This document shows positions 19,526-28,956 of a stretch of 64,000 nt of DNA, piece by piece (positions within the stretch are counted from its first letter, which is position 1; the number at the start of each line of letters is the position of its first letter). The notes beneath the pieces were generated by a model. The model was not told the DNA's origin. It saw only the letters and a program-made list of their open reading frames with translations, and did not search any database. A program made the translations under genes and the position numbers. Source of the stretch: Roseinatronobacter sp. S2 (lineage in GTDB: Bacteria; Pseudomonadota; Alphaproteobacteria; Rhodobacterales; Rhodobacteraceae); NCBI RefSeq assembly GCF_029581395.1, contig NZ_CP121113.1:2476001-2540000 (forward strand), given 5' to 3'.

Positions 19526-20332
19526 TTATTCTGCCGCGTTGGGCTTCATGTCCGGCAGTTCTGGCTGTGTATCAGCATCCTGCTTTGCGGCGGCCGGTTT
19601 GCGCGGCTTTCGCGTGTTGCGGCGCGGCTTGGGCGTGTCGTCGCCGCTGGTATCAGCACTGGCTTCAGCTGGCTGCGCTGCGGGTTTCGGTGTCCGTTTG
19701 CGCCGTGCGGGTTTCTTGGGCGCGTCGCCATCTGCGGGGGGCGCTGCCGCTTCTGTGGTGGTGGCACCACTTGTGTCCGCAGGCTGGGTGGTCGCGCTGT
19801 CGGATCTTGCAGGCGTTGCATTATGCTTCGCCTCGGGCGTTTCAACCAAGGTGCTGTCGTCGACATCATCCTGATCCTGCACGGAAAATGATTCCGGCCG
19901 CGGGGCTACATATGTTGCGCTGTTGGTGTCTGCCGGTGCGGAATGCGCGTGCTGTTGATGCCCGTTCTCGCCCTGATCGGACCTGTCATCACCCGAACGG
20001 CGCTGCTGGCGATTGCGGTCGTCTTGTTGTTGGTGACGGTTGCGATCTTCCTGCTGCTGGCGGCGCGCATCTGCTTCGGCTTGCATTTCGCGTTGCGCCT
20101 GCGCCAGCATGCGGGTGTAATGTTCGGCATGCTGCTGAAAATTCTCGGCAGCCACACGGTCATTAGACAATTGCGCGTCACGCGCAAGCACCTGATACTT
20201 TTCGATTATCTGCTGTGGCGTTCCACGAACCTTGCCCTCGGGGCCTGAACTGTCAAAGACACGATTGACAATGTTGCCCAAGGATTTCGGGCGGTTCGAT
20301 TTCGAACGCGAGCGTTGTTTGCTTGATCTCAT
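19526..20332 (-). CDS. DUF4167 family protein
   Basis: A 268-residue protein with a conserved N-terminal domain (residues 1-80: MRSSKQRSRSKSNRPKSLGN, VFDSSGPEGKVRGTPQQIIEKYQVLARDA, FQQHAEHYTRML) and a long low-complexity remainder rich in Gln, Arg, Asp, then Pro/Ala/Lys (PKKPARRKRTPKPAAQPAEA). DUF4167 is an alphaproteobacterial family next to prmC-prfA; the basic, Gly/Gln-rich tail suggests RNA or ribosome contact, which is an inference only. It reads in the same direction as prfA-prmC, 247 nt downstream of prmC. Confidence 0.9.
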   Translation of the reverse strand: MRSSKQRSRSKSNRPKSLGNIVNRVFDSSGPEGKVRGTPQQIIEKYQVLARDAQLSNDRVAAENFQQHAEHYTRMLAQAQREMQAEADARRQQQEDRNRHQQQDDRNRQQRRSGDDRSDQGENGHQQHAHSAPADTNSATYVAPRPESFSVQDQDDVDDSTLVETPEAKHNATPARSDSATTQPADTSGATTTEAAAPPADGDAPKKPARRKRTPKPAAQPAEASADTSGDDTPKPRRNTRKPRKPAAAKQDADTQPELPDMKPNAAE

Positions 20333-20579
20333 ACTGTAAAAATTCCGGCCCTATGTGGCATGGCGTGCGAACCAGTCGCGGATCAGTTCGGCAAGCGAAT
20401 TTTCCGGTAGGCTGCAAGGGAAAACAAGCGCAGCGCCGAAAGTAGCGCCGCATCCTGTGAATTTTGTGTGCCATGGCTGGGCATGCATGACAAGGGTTTT
20501 ATGCGTCAAATATTCAGATTCCGCGCAAATTTGCCGAAATCACACACACATATTGCCGCGCAAGCACCAAAGCGTTGGT

Positions 20580-21431
20580 TTATTGCTGCGCGTTTTGTCC
20601 GCGCACGACACGATCATGCCCTGACATATCACGCAACACTGACACGTTGTCGAAACCTGCGGCGTGAAACAACGCCTGCACCGCCTGCCCTTGCGTGCCA
20701 CCAATTTCCACCATCAGCCAGCCACGGGGGTGCAAAAAATCGCGGGCCTGCGCGCAGATCACACGATAGGCGCCAAGTCCTGTGCCATCATCCGCGTCAG
20801 GGACCAGCGCCATTCTGGGTTCCCAATGGCGCACGTCCGGCGACAGCGCTGCCATTTCCTGCGCTGCAATATAGGGCGGGTTTGATACGATCAGATCGAA
20901 ACGCCCGGCAATATCTGCAAACCAGTCCGATTGCTGCAACTGCACCCTGTCCTGCACAGCCAGCATACGCGCATTGTCCACCGCCACATTCAACGCAGCC
21001 GGTGACTGGTCCGCGCCGACCCCCCTGGCCCCTGCCCGTTCTGCAAGCAATGTCAGAATGATTGCGCCCGACCCCGTGCCAAGATCCAGCACAGTGGCGA
21101 ATTCAAGGCCCAGCGCGGCCTCGATCAATGTTTCGGTTTCAGGGCGCGGGTCCAGAACGTCCCTTGTGACACGAAAACGCCGCCCCCAGAATTCGCGGGT
21201 GCCGATGATCTGCGCCACAGGCTGATGACGCGCGCGCGCATCAACGAATGCGCGGTAGCGCTGCGCCGGGGCATCGCCAACAGGATCGGGCATCACCAGC
21301 GACAGGCGTGCGGCGTCTATGTCCAATGCATGCGCCAGCAACCAGCGCGCATCGCGTGCGGCACCGTCTATCCCTGCCGCGCGCAGTTGCGCCGCCCCCG
21401 TGGCCAGCAATTGCGCGGCGGTGGCGGTCAT
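20580..21431 (-). CDS. prmC: Peptide chain release factor N5-glutamine methyltransferase
   Basis: A 283-residue SAM-dependent methyltransferase that modifies the GGQ glutamine of release factors. Signatures: an N-terminal helical domain, [29 protein letters not shown], the SAM motif [16 protein letters not shown], and the catalytic NPPY at residues 184-187. Its start overlaps the end of prfA by four bases, tying the modifying enzyme to its substrate in one operon. Confidence 0.95.
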   Translation of the reverse strand: MTATAAQLLATGAAQLRAAGIDGAARDARWLLAHALDIDAARLSLVMPDPVGDAPAQRYRAFVDARARHQPVAQIIGTREFWGRRFRVTRDVLDPRPETETLIEAALGLEFATVLDLGTGSGAIILTLLAERAGARGVGADQSPAALNVAVDNARMLAVQDRVQLQQSDWFADIAGRFDLIVSNPPYIAAQEMAALSPDVRHWEPRMALVPDADDGTGLGAYRVICAQARDFLHPRGWLMVEIGGTQGQAVQALFHAAGFDNVSVLRDMSGHDRVVRGQNAQQ

Positions 21432-22483
21432 GCTTCCATCTCGGCCAGGCGGGCGGCCTGATCGGCGGTGATAAGCGCGTCGATCACTTCATCAAGATCG
21501 CCTTGCATGACCTGATCCAGCTTATAAAGCGTCAGGTTTATACGGTGGTCCGTCAGCCGCCCCTGCGGAAAGTTATAGGTCCGTATGCGTTCGGACCGGT
21601 CACCCGACCCCACTTGCGCCTTGCGCGCGCTGGCGCGGTCATCGGCGGCGCGCTGGCGTTCCATGTCATAGAGTTTCGCGCGCAAGACCTGCATGGCAAT
21701 GGCGCGGTTCTGATGTTGGGATTTTTCCGAACTCAGCACCACAATACCCGTGGGAATATGGGTGATGCGCACTGCCGAATCGGTCGTGTTGACATGCTGC
21801 CCGCCCGCACCCGATGCGCGCATCGTATCAATGCGGATGTCTTGCGCGGGAATGTCGATATCAACGGCTTCCGCCTCGGGCAGGACGGCCACGGTTGCCG
21901 CAGATGTATGAATGCGCCCGCCGGATTCGGTCACCGGCACACGCTGCACGCGGTGCACACCGGATTCGAACTTCATGCGTGCAAACACCCCTTCGCCTGC
22001 AATGCGCATCACGGCATCGCGCAGACCGCCCAGTTCGGTTTCATTATAGCTGATCATCTGCACCTGCCAGCCACGCGTTTCGGCATAGCGTTGATACATG
22101 CGCAACAGGTCGGCTGCGAAAAGGCTGGCTTCCTCGCCCCCTGTTCCGGGGCGCAGTTCGATCAATGCGGGGCGGGCATCTGCAGAATCCTTGGGCAATA
22201 ATGCCATGCGCAGGGCGTGTTCCAGCGCTGGCAGCGCCGCGTCCAGCCGCTCCAGCTCCTCTCGGGCCAATGCGCGCATTTCGGGGTCGTCTTGCATGGC
22301 CTGCGCCTCGGCCCGTTCAGAAAGGGCCTGTTGATAGGCCGCAATCTGGTCGACCACGGGTTTCAGTTCGGCATACTCACGCGACAGCGCGGCCATATCC
22401 TGCGATGCCACACCTTCCATAAGGCGGGCTTCCAGAAAGCCGAAGCGGCGGGTGATCTGATCAAGTGTATCGGATTGAAACAT
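21428..22483 (-). CDS. prfA: Peptide chain release factor 1
   Basis: A 351-residue class I release factor for UAA and UAG stops. The GGQ motif is at residues 227-229 ([18 protein letters not shown]); the anticodon-like recognition region and the [26 protein letters not shown] block identify RF1. It is the first gene of the prfA-prmC unit. The upstream region (22484-22597) is shared with the divergent CorC-type gene. Confidence 0.96.
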   Translation of the reverse strand: MFQSDTLDQITRRFGFLEARLMEGVASQDMAALSREYAELKPVVDQIAAYQQALSERAEAQAMQDDPEMRALAREELERLDAALPALEHALRMALLPKDSADARPALIELRPGTGGEEASLFAADLLRMYQRYAETRGWQVQMISYNETELGGLRDAVMRIAGEGVFARMKFESGVHRVQRVPVTESGGRIHTSAATVAVLPEAEAVDIDIPAQDIRIDTMRASGAGGQHVNTTDSAVRITHIPTGIVVLSSEKSQHQNRAIAMQVLRAKLYDMERQRAADDRASARKAQVGSGDRSERIRTYNFPQGRLTDHRINLTLYKLDQVMQGDLDEVIDALITADQAARLAEMEA

Positions 22484-22597
22484 GCATCAAGCATGTGGCG
22501 CGACGCGGCAGAATGGTCAAGCCCCAGCCGTGCTGCCACTGGACCTGTGCTGAGCAAGGCTATAAACTGCCCTGATCAAAACCGAGGGTCTTTCCAC

Positions 22598-23929
22598 ATG
22601 GGCGATTTCGCCAGTCAGCTTGACACTGCATTCTGGGTCAGTGTCGGGGCAGTTCTTGTGCTTTTAGTTATTTCCGGCCTTTTTTCCGGATCGGAGACCG
22701 CACTGACCGCGTCCAGCCGTGGCAAACTGAAGGCGCAGGCGGACAAAGGGTCCGGCGGGGCGAAACGCGCGCTGGAGTTGACCGAGGACAGCGAGCGGCT
22801 GATCGGTGCGGTGTTGCTGGGCAACAATCTGGTCAATATTCTGGCCGCATCGCTGGCCACGGCCCTGTTCACACGCCTGTTTGGCGATAGCGGCGTTGCA
22901 CTTGCCACATTGGTCATGACGCTGCTGGTGCTGGTTTTTGCCGAAGTGCTGCCCAAAACCTATGCCATTTCCAACCCTGAAACAGCGGCAACGCGTGTCG
23001 CGCCTGCATTGACATGGGTGGTGGCGATATTTTCGCCGGTGGTGGCCGTGGTCCGGTTTGTGGTGCGGCGCATTCTGGGGCTATTTGGTGTCACCATCGA
23101 TCCTGACAGCAATATCCTGTCTGTGCATGAAGAAATTGCCGGCACGCTGGCGCTGGGGCATTCAAGCGGGTCGGTGGAGAAGGAACACCGCGACAGGCTG
23201 CTGGGTGCGCTGGATTTGTCGGAACGCACGGTCGAGGAAATCATGCGCCACCGCAGCCAGATTGAAACCGTGAATGCCGGGGACCCGATCGAGGAACTGA
23301 TTGCAACCTCCATCAACTCCGCGCATTCGCGCCTGCCGATGTACCGCGATGATCCCGAAAATATTGTCGGCATTCTTTATGCCCGCGATCTGGTGCGCGA
23401 CATGCACCGTCAGGTGACCGAAGCCAACGGTGACTACGGCGCGATTGCGAAACTGGATATCTCCGGCCTGATCCGCCCGCCGTATTTTGTGCCCGAAACG
23501 ACCCCGCTGGATGAGCAGATGCAGGAATTCCTACGCCTGCGCAGACATTTCGCGCTGGTTGTCGATGAATATGGCGCGTTGCGCGGGCTAATCACGCTGG
23601 AAGATATTCTTGAAGAAATCGTGGGCGAGATCGAGGATGAATACGACACCACCCACGCCCCCGAAATCGAACATGGCCCGGGTGGCGAAGTGCTGGTCGA
23701 CGGCGCGATGACCATTCGCGATCTGAACCGCGCCACCGACTGGTCCCTGCCTGATGAGGAGGCCGTGACCATTGCGGGCCTTGTCATCCATGAATCGCAG
23801 ACAATCCCAGAAGCCGGGCAGACTTTCTTTTTCCACGGGTGCCGGATCAAGATTCTGGAACGCGAGGGCAATCGCATCACACGCCTAAGCCTGCTGAACA
23901 CCGCCGAAGACCCGGACGAGGACAGCTAG
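22598..23929 (+). CDS. CNNM/CorC (HlyC-type) transporter-associated protein
   Basis: A 443-residue protein with an N-terminal DUF21/CNNM membrane domain (hydrophobic segments around residues 12-32, 70-92, 100-120 and 140-165, with GLFSGSETALTASSRGKLK), a pair of CBS domains (about 215-345, with RSQIETVNAGDPIEELI, SRLPMYRDDPENIVGILYARDL and RHFALVVDEYGALRGLITLEDILEEIVGEI), and a C-terminal CorC_HlyC domain. Relatives take part in magnesium or cobalt efflux; the historical hemolysin label is misleading. GAGGG precedes the ATG at 22598. It is divergent from prfA. Confidence 0.9.
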   Translation: MGDFASQLDTAFWVSVGAVLVLLVISGLFSGSETALTASSRGKLKAQADKGSGGAKRALELTEDSERLIGAVLLGNNLVNILAASLATALFTRLFGDSGVALATLVMTLLVLVFAEVLPKTYAISNPETAATRVAPALTWVVAIFSPVVAVVRFVVRRILGLFGVTIDPDSNILSVHEEIAGTLALGHSSGSVEKEHRDRLLGALDLSERTVEEIMRHRSQIETVNAGDPIEELIATSINSAHSRLPMYRDDPENIVGILYARDLVRDMHRQVTEANGDYGAIAKLDISGLIRPPYFVPETTPLDEQMQEFLRLRRHFALVVDEYGALRGLITLEDILEEIVGEIEDEYDTTHAPEIEHGPGGEVLVDGAMTIRDLNRATDWSLPDEEAVTIAGLVIHESQTIPEAGQTFFFHGCRIKILEREGNRITRLSLLNTAEDPDEDS

Positions 23930-24001
23930 GGCGTGGCCCTTGTCAGGGGAAACCGCAATCGCTGATCGGTGCGGTCGTGAAACGGGTCGGTTGGGGATAT
24001 A

Positions 24002-24171
24002 GCCCGCGCCATCGGCGGGTCGGGGTCTGCCGGTCCAGGATTTGAGAAGTTCACTTTATGCAGGCTGCATATTCCGACATCACAGAAGTTCCCTGACATC
24101 AGCAAAATCGGCAGGCCGCGGGACGGCCCGCCGATGGCGCGGCGGGCTGCGCCCTTTGCTCCGCGCCTTGG
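24002..24171 (+). repeat. MITE-like inverted-repeat element, copy 2 of 4
   Basis: It starts GCCCGCGCCATCGGCGGGTC with GGTCTGCCGGTCC, carries the internal palindrome ATGCAG-G-CTGCAT at 24058-24070 and ends ATCGGCAGGCCGCGGGACGG with CCCGCCGATGGCGCGG and GCTCCGCGCCTTGG. It lies between the convergent CorC-type gene and the ABC ATPase gene, ending about ten bases from the stop codon of the latter. Confidence 0.87.
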
Positions 24172-24181
24172 CAATCTCCCC

Positions 24182-25102
24182 TCAGGCCGCCTTGCCGCTG
24201 GTCAGCGACAGGAACACATCTTCCAGATCGGGTTCTTCGCTGGTGACATCCGTGACCACACCGCCCGATTTCGCGACCGCCGCCAGCAACTGCCCCGCAC
24301 TGACCTGCGACCGGCGGTAAGTCAGCGCGATCTGCCCGTCGCGGCGCGTTTCCTGCGTGACATTGGCGGGCAAGGCCAGCGCCGCCTGCGGGTTTTCCAG
24401 ACGCAACACCAGTGTCTTGGCATCCAGCCGCCCCAGCAGCGCCGATGTGCGGTCACGCACCACCACCTCGCCATGATTGATGATCGCAATTTCATCGCAC
24501 ATGGCTTCGGCTTCTTCCAGATAATGGGTTGTCAGTATGATGGTCATGCCCAGTTCATTCAGCTTGCGCACATTGGTCCACAGCATCTGGCGCAATTCGA
24601 TATCCACACCCGCTGTCGGTTCATCCAGCACCAGAACCTGCGGATGATGCACCAGCGCCTTGCCCAGCAACAACCGCCGCCGCATGCCCCCTGACAAGGT
24701 GCGTGCATAGGATTCGGCCTTGTCGGACAGGCCGATCAGTTCCAGTATCTCATCCGTGCGGCGCGCCGATTTGGGCACACCATAAAGGCCCGCCTGCACC
24801 TCCAACGCGCCGCGCGGGGTAAAAAACGGGTCAATATTCAATTCCTGCGGCATGACCCCGATGGCCGCGCGCGACTGGCGCGGGTTCACATCCTGATCAA
24901 ACCCCCATATCCGCACCTGCCCCGCCGTTTTGTTCACCAACCCCGCCAGAATATTGATCAGGGTCGATTTGCCCGCGCCATTGGGACCAAGCAGGCCGAA
25001 AATGCTGCCTGCGGGGATTGTCAGGTCCACCCCGTTCAGGGCGGTCTTTCCATCTGCATAGGTCTTGTTCAGGTTCAGGATTTCGATCGCGTTTTTAGTC
25101 AT
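24182..25102 (-). CDS. ABC transporter ATP-binding protein (multidrug/ABC-2 type)
   Basis: A 306-residue ATPase with Walker A LLGPNGAGKST, the Q-loop in GVMPQELNIDP, signature TLSGGMRRRLLLGKAL, Walker B VLVLDEPTAGVD and the switch histidine in TTHYLEEAE. The C-terminal third (DRTSALLGRLDAKTLVLRLENPQ...) is the extension typical of ATPases that partner ABC-2 permeases (CcmA/DrrA-like). No permease lies downstream; repeat copy 2 begins right after the stop and the next gene is on the other strand. The ATG at 25102 (MTKNAIEILNLNKTY) is preferred over an earlier in-frame start. Confidence 0.9.
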   Translation of the reverse strand: MTKNAIEILNLNKTYADGKTALNGVDLTIPAGSIFGLLGPNGAGKSTLINILAGLVNKTAGQVRIWGFDQDVNPRQSRAAIGVMPQELNIDPFFTPRGALEVQAGLYGVPKSARRTDEILELIGLSDKAESYARTLSGGMRRRLLLGKALVHHPQVLVLDEPTAGVDIELRQMLWTNVRKLNELGMTIILTTHYLEEAEAMCDEIAIINHGEVVVRDRTSALLGRLDAKTLVLRLENPQAALALPANVTQETRRDGQIALTYRRSQVSAGQLLAAVAKSGGVVTDVTSEEPDLEDVFLSLTSGKAA

Positions 25103-25238
25103 CGGGTCCGCCCATCCTCGTATTATGTTTGCGCTGAACATAAGCACATCGGCGGGAATTGAAAGTCGGTCCGGTTTCTTGACCCACACGCCTGCCGGTC
25201 ATAGGCTGGCCAAAGCATTCGGGATGAAAGGAAAACCC

Positions 25239-25580
25239 ATGAAGGAACTGCTGACATCATTTGACGGACGCATCGGGCGCGGGCAATGGTGGCTGGGCGC
25301 ACTGGTGCTGATCGCCTTCGCCATTGTCTTTGCGATTATCGTGGGCGTTTTGTTCGGCGACAGCATGATCACCGGCATTCTGACATTGCTGCTGTCCTTC
25401 GCGCTGCTTTATCCTGCAGCGGCACTGGCCACCAAGCGGCTGGCGGATCGCGCCAAACCGGCCATGCCACGGCTGGTTATTTTCTTTGGTCCCAGCCTGC
25501 TGTTCAGCATCATCGACACATTCCGCATCGGCTATCGCCCTTACCGGAAATGGGTGGGCTGGAAACAAACGGCGCCATGA
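25239..25580 (+). CDS. DUF805 family membrane protein, apparently shortened by a frameshift
   Basis: A 113-residue frame starting MKELLTSFDGRIGRGQWWLG, a DUF805 opening, followed by hydrophobic segments at about 16-45 (ALVLIAFAIVFAIIVGVLF) and 48-68 and the family ALATKRLADRAKPAMPRLVIFFGPSLL. It then ends early with [12 protein letters not shown]. The expected C-terminal third of a DUF805 protein is found in another frame directly after (25577-25705). AAGGA lies before the ATG at 25239. The function of DUF805 is unknown. Either the gene is broken by a one-base change (or a sequencing error) near 25540-25575, or the two parts are translated separately. Confidence 0.75.
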   Translation: MKELLTSFDGRIGRGQWWLGALVLIAFAIVFAIIVGVLFGDSMITGILTLLLSFALLYPAAALATKRLADRAKPAMPRLVIFFGPSLLFSIIDTFRIGYRPYRKWVGWKQTAP

Positions 25581-25705
25581 TGCCGGGCACGTTTGGCATG
25601 ACGCTTGGGTTCATCTCGCTTGTTGTAAGTCTCTGGGCGCTGGTGGAGCTGGGCATATTAAAGGGTGATGCCGGTGAAAACCGCTTCGGCCCGCCACCCG
25701 GCTGA
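25577..25705 (+). CDS. C-terminal part of the DUF805 protein in the -1 frame
   Basis: A 42-residue frame, [20 protein letters not shown] followed by [22 protein letters not shown], with one predicted membrane helix and the GxxGxNRFGPPP ending that closes DUF805 proteins. Its ATG overlaps the stop of the preceding frame (ATGATG around 25577-25582). It is more plausibly the displaced tail of that protein than an independent gene, though coupled translation of two pieces is possible. Confidence 0.6.
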   Translation: MMPGTFGMTLGFISLVVSLWALVELGILKGDAGENRFGPPPG

Positions 25706-25785
25706 CGCGAACGCCCCTTGAAGGCCCCTTGCCTGTGCGGCAAGATCAAGTATGTTCCCGCACAGGTAGCAAGAAGGTCACCAAG

Positions 25786-25983
25786 ATGAAGTCCACCCTG
25801 TCCCATGATGCCCCGGAAACCGAAATCGTAAACGCGATGCGCGTCTGCTGCGATGGCGGCGAAGGTGCGCTGGGGCACCCGCGCGTGTGGCTGTCCCTGT
25901 CCCACGACACCGGACTCGTTGAATGCCCCTATTGCGACAAGCGTTTCATCCACCGCGATTTTGCGGATGATCAAACGTCCTGA
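25786..25983 (+). CDS. Zinc-finger (CHCC-type) domain protein
   Basis: A 65-residue protein: [20 protein letters not shown], then [19 protein letters not shown] and [16 protein letters not shown]. The Cys-His-Cys-x2-Cys arrangement is that of the zf-CHCC family, which in mitochondria is the NDUFS6 accessory subunit of complex I; many alphaproteobacteria carry this small homologue. The role in complex I assembly is inferred by homology. AAGG precedes the ATG at 25786, and polA begins 34 nt after the stop. Confidence 0.85.
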   Translation: MKSTLSHDAPETEIVNAMRVCCDGGEGALGHPRVWLSLSHDTGLVECPYCDKRFIHRDFADDQTS

Positions 25984-26017
25984 GCATTTTGAACAGACCA
26001 GAAACGGAGGGCCAGCC

Positions 26018-28834
26018 ATGAGCAAATGCGAAACGGGCTTTGGCAAGGGCTGCCATCTGCATCTGATCGACGGATCGGCCTATATTTTCCGCGCCTATCA
26101 TGCGCTGCCACCGCTGACACGCAAATCCGACGGGTTGCCCGTGGGCGCTGTGGCAGGCTTTTGCAACATGCTGTGGCGCTATCTGGGCGAGAATGGCGAC
26201 AGCTCCGACGCGCCCACCCATGCGGCGGTGATCTTTGATTATTCATCAAAGACATTCCGCAATGACATCTATGACCTATACAAGGCCAACCGTCCCGAAC
26301 CGCCCGAAGATCTGCGCCCGCAATTCCCGCTGACACGCGATGCCACCCGCGCCTTCAACCTGTCTTGCATCGAGGTGCAGGATTTTGAAGCCGATGACAT
26401 CATCGCCACGCTGGCGCGGCAGGCCCGCGAAGCTGGCGGGCGCGTGACCATCATTTCATCCGACAAGGATCTGATGCAGCTTGTGGGTGGCGGTGTCGAA
26501 ATGCTGGATGCGATGAAGAACAAACGCATCGGCACCGATGAAGTGATTGAAAAATTCGGCGTTGCCCCCGACCGCGTGGTGGATGTGCAGGCTTTGGCGG
26601 GGGATTCGGTGGACAATATACCCGGCGCGCCGGGCATCGGGGTCAAGACTGCGGCGCTTTTGATCAATGAATATGGCGATCTGGACAGTTTGCTGGCGCG
26701 TGCAGGTGAAATAAAGCAACCCAAACGCCGCCAGACCCTGATCGACCATGCAGACCAGATTCTCATGTCGCGCAAACTGGTCACGCTTGATGAAAACACC
26801 CCGCTGGATTTTTCGCTGAACGATCTGGAAGTGCGCGACCCTGACCCCACCGCACTTGTGGACTTCCTGAACCAGATGGAATTTCGCACGCTGACACGCC
26901 GCGTCGCCGACAAGTTCGGAACCGAACCGCCCCCCCTGCCTGACCCTGCCCCCGAAACGGCCCCGCAGGCCAACACGCCCGACATGCCGGAATTCAGCGC
27001 AGCACTTTATGACTGCATCCGCGATACGGACACGCTGAACACATGGATCGCGCGCATCCGCGAACGCGGCTATGTCGCGGTGGACACCGAAACCACCTCG
27101 CTTGATGAAATGCGCGCGGAACTGGTGGGCATTTCACTATGCGTGGATGCAGGCCATGCCGCCTATATCCCGCTGAAGCATCGTGCGGGCGGGGATGACC
27201 TGTTCGGGGCCAGCACGCTGCTGGACGGCCAGATCCCGCTGGAACAGGCGCTGGATGCCCTGAAACCCGTGCTGGAAGATCCTGCCATCCTGAAAATCGG
27301 GCAGAACATGAAATATGACGCCAAGATATTTGCAAATCTTGGCATAGACGTGGCCCCGATCGATGACACAATGCTGTTGTCTTATGCGCTGCATGGCGGG
27401 TTGCACGGGCATGGCATGGACACCCTGTCGGACCGCTACCTGAACCACCAGCCCATCCCCATCAAATCGCTTCTGGGCGCGGGCAAATCGGCCATCACTT
27501 TTGATATGGTGGGCATTGACGATGCCACCCGCTACGCGGCCGAGGATGCCGATATCACCCTGCGGCTGTGGCACATGTTCAAGCCCCGCCTGCATGCCGC
27601 ACAGGTCACGCGCGTCTATGAAACGCTTGATCGCCCGCTGGTGCCGGTTCTGGCACAGATGGAACGCCACGGCATCAAGGTGGACCGCGATGTGCTGTCG
27701 CGCATGTCCAACGCGTTTGCGCAGAAAATGGCCGCACTCGAATCAGAAATCCACGAACTTGCAGGCGAAAGCTTCAATGTCGGATCGCCCAAGCAACTGG
27801 GCGAAATCCTGTTTGACAAAATGTCGCTGCAAGGCGGCAAGAAAGGCAAGACCGGCGCCTATGCCACCGGCGCCGATGTGCTCGAAGACCTGGCCGCGGA
27901 AGGGCATGACCTGCCCGCCCGCGTGCTGGACTGGCGGCAATTGTCGAAACTGAAATCCACCTACACGGACGCGCTTCAGGACCATATCCACCCCGAAACC
28001 GGCCGCGTGCATACCTCCTATGTTATCACAGGGGCTGTGACAGGGCGTCTGGCCTCGACCGACCCCAACCTACAGAATATCCCCATCCGGTCTGAAGAAG
28101 GGCGGCGCATCCGCACGGCCTTCGTGGCCGATCAGGGCAATAAACTGGTCGCACTCGATTACAGCCAGATCGAGCTGCGCATCCTCGCCCATATCGCCGG
28201 TATCGACAGCCTGAAATCCGCCTTCCGCGACGGCCATGACATCCATGCCATGACGGCATCAGAAATGTTCGGCGTGCCCCTGGACCAGATGACACCGGAT
28301 GTGCGCCGTCAGGCCAAGGCCATCAATTTCGGCGTGATCTACGGCATTTCGGGCTTCGGTCTGGCGCGCAATCTGCGCATTCCGCGCGCACAGGCGCAGG
28401 CTTTCATCGACACCTATTTCCAGCGCTTCCCCGGCATCCGCGCCTATATGGATGACACTGTGGAATTCGCGAAAAAACACGGGCGCGTGGAAACCCTGTT
28501 CGGGCGGCGCATCCAGACCCCGGAAATCAACACCAAGGGACCGGGCGCGGGCTTTGCCAAACGCGCGGCCATCAACGCGCCCATTCAGGGGACTGCCGCC
28601 GATATCATCCGCCGCGCCATGATCCGCCTGCCCGACGCATTGGCAGACCTGCCAGCCCGCATGCTGCTGCAAGTGCATGACGAACTGGTGTTCGAGGTGC
28701 CTGAAAGCGCCGTTGATGACACCATCGCCCGCGTCCGCACAGTCATGGAAGCGGCCGCCGAACCCGTGGTCAAACTCGACGTGCCGCTGGTCGTGGATGC
28801 CGGTGTGGGCGACAACTGGGCGCAGGCACATTGA
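26018..28834 (+). CDS. polA: DNA polymerase I
   Basis: A 938-residue replication/repair polymerase with three domains: a 5'-3' exonuclease (about 1-300, LHLIDGSAYIFRAYHALPPL, FEADDIIATLA, ALAGDSVDNIPGAPGIG), a 3'-5' proofreading exonuclease (about 335-530; catalytic Asp356 and Glu358 in VAVDTETTSLDE are intact, so proofreading is expected), and the polymerase domain (about 560-938; LVALDYSQIELRILAHI, RRQAKAINFGVIYG, LLQVHDELVFEV). GGAGG precedes the ATG at 26018. It removes RNA primers and fills gaps. It converges on glmM. Confidence 0.97.
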   Translation: MSKCETGFGKGCHLHLIDGSAYIFRAYHALPPLTRKSDGLPVGAVAGFCNMLWRYLGENGDSSDAPTHAAVIFDYSSKTFRNDIYDLYKANRPEPPEDLRPQFPLTRDATRAFNLSCIEVQDFEADDIIATLARQAREAGGRVTIISSDKDLMQLVGGGVEMLDAMKNKRIGTDEVIEKFGVAPDRVVDVQALAGDSVDNIPGAPGIGVKTAALLINEYGDLDSLLARAGEIKQPKRRQTLIDHADQILMSRKLVTLDENTPLDFSLNDLEVRDPDPTALVDFLNQMEFRTLTRRVADKFGTEPPPLPDPAPETAPQANTPDMPEFSAALYDCIRDTDTLNTWIARIRERGYVAVDTETTSLDEMRAELVGISLCVDAGHAAYIPLKHRAGGDDLFGASTLLDGQIPLEQALDALKPVLEDPAILKIGQNMKYDAKIFANLGIDVAPIDDTMLLSYALHGGLHGHGMDTLSDRYLNHQPIPIKSLLGAGKSAITFDMVGIDDATRYAAEDADITLRLWHMFKPRLHAAQVTRVYETLDRPLVPVLAQMERHGIKVDRDVLSRMSNAFAQKMAALESEIHELAGESFNVGSPKQLGEILFDKMSLQGGKKGKTGAYATGADVLEDLAAEGHDLPARVLDWRQLSKLKSTYTDALQDHIHPETGRVHTSYVITGAVTGRLASTDPNLQNIPIRSEEGRRIRTAFVADQGNKLVALDYSQIELRILAHIAGIDSLKSAFRDGHDIHAMTASEMFGVPLDQMTPDVRRQAKAINFGVIYGISGFGLARNLRIPRAQAQAFIDTYFQRFPGIRAYMDDTVEFAKKHGRVETLFGRRIQTPEINTKGPGAGFAKRAAINAPIQGTAADIIRRAMIRLPDALADLPARMLLQVHDELVFEVPESAVDDTIARVRTVMEAAAEPVVKLDVPLVVDAGVGDNWAQAH

Positions 28835-28847
28835 CCCCCGCCCCTGC

Positions 28848-28906
28848 TTTCATTCTGGCAAAAATATCCACAGGGGTTTCTTAAGGGGGGCGTGCCCCCC
28901 CTTAAG
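28848..28906 (-). terminator. Hairpin plus dispersed T-rich motif between polA and glmM (motif copy B)
   Basis: On the minus strand a strong hairpin (TTAAGGGGGG and its complement, loop of about five bases, near 28880-28906) is followed by the motif GGATATTTTTGCCAGAATGA ending at about 28849. Its order and direction match the copy after tyrS and suggest a 3' end for the glmM-direction transcript; the hairpin could also stop polA transcripts. The termination role is inferred. Confidence 0.55.
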
Positions 28907-28956
28907 GCAGGGGGTTTGGGGGGCAGCAGCCCTCCAAGCGCCCCCTCGCGAATGCA

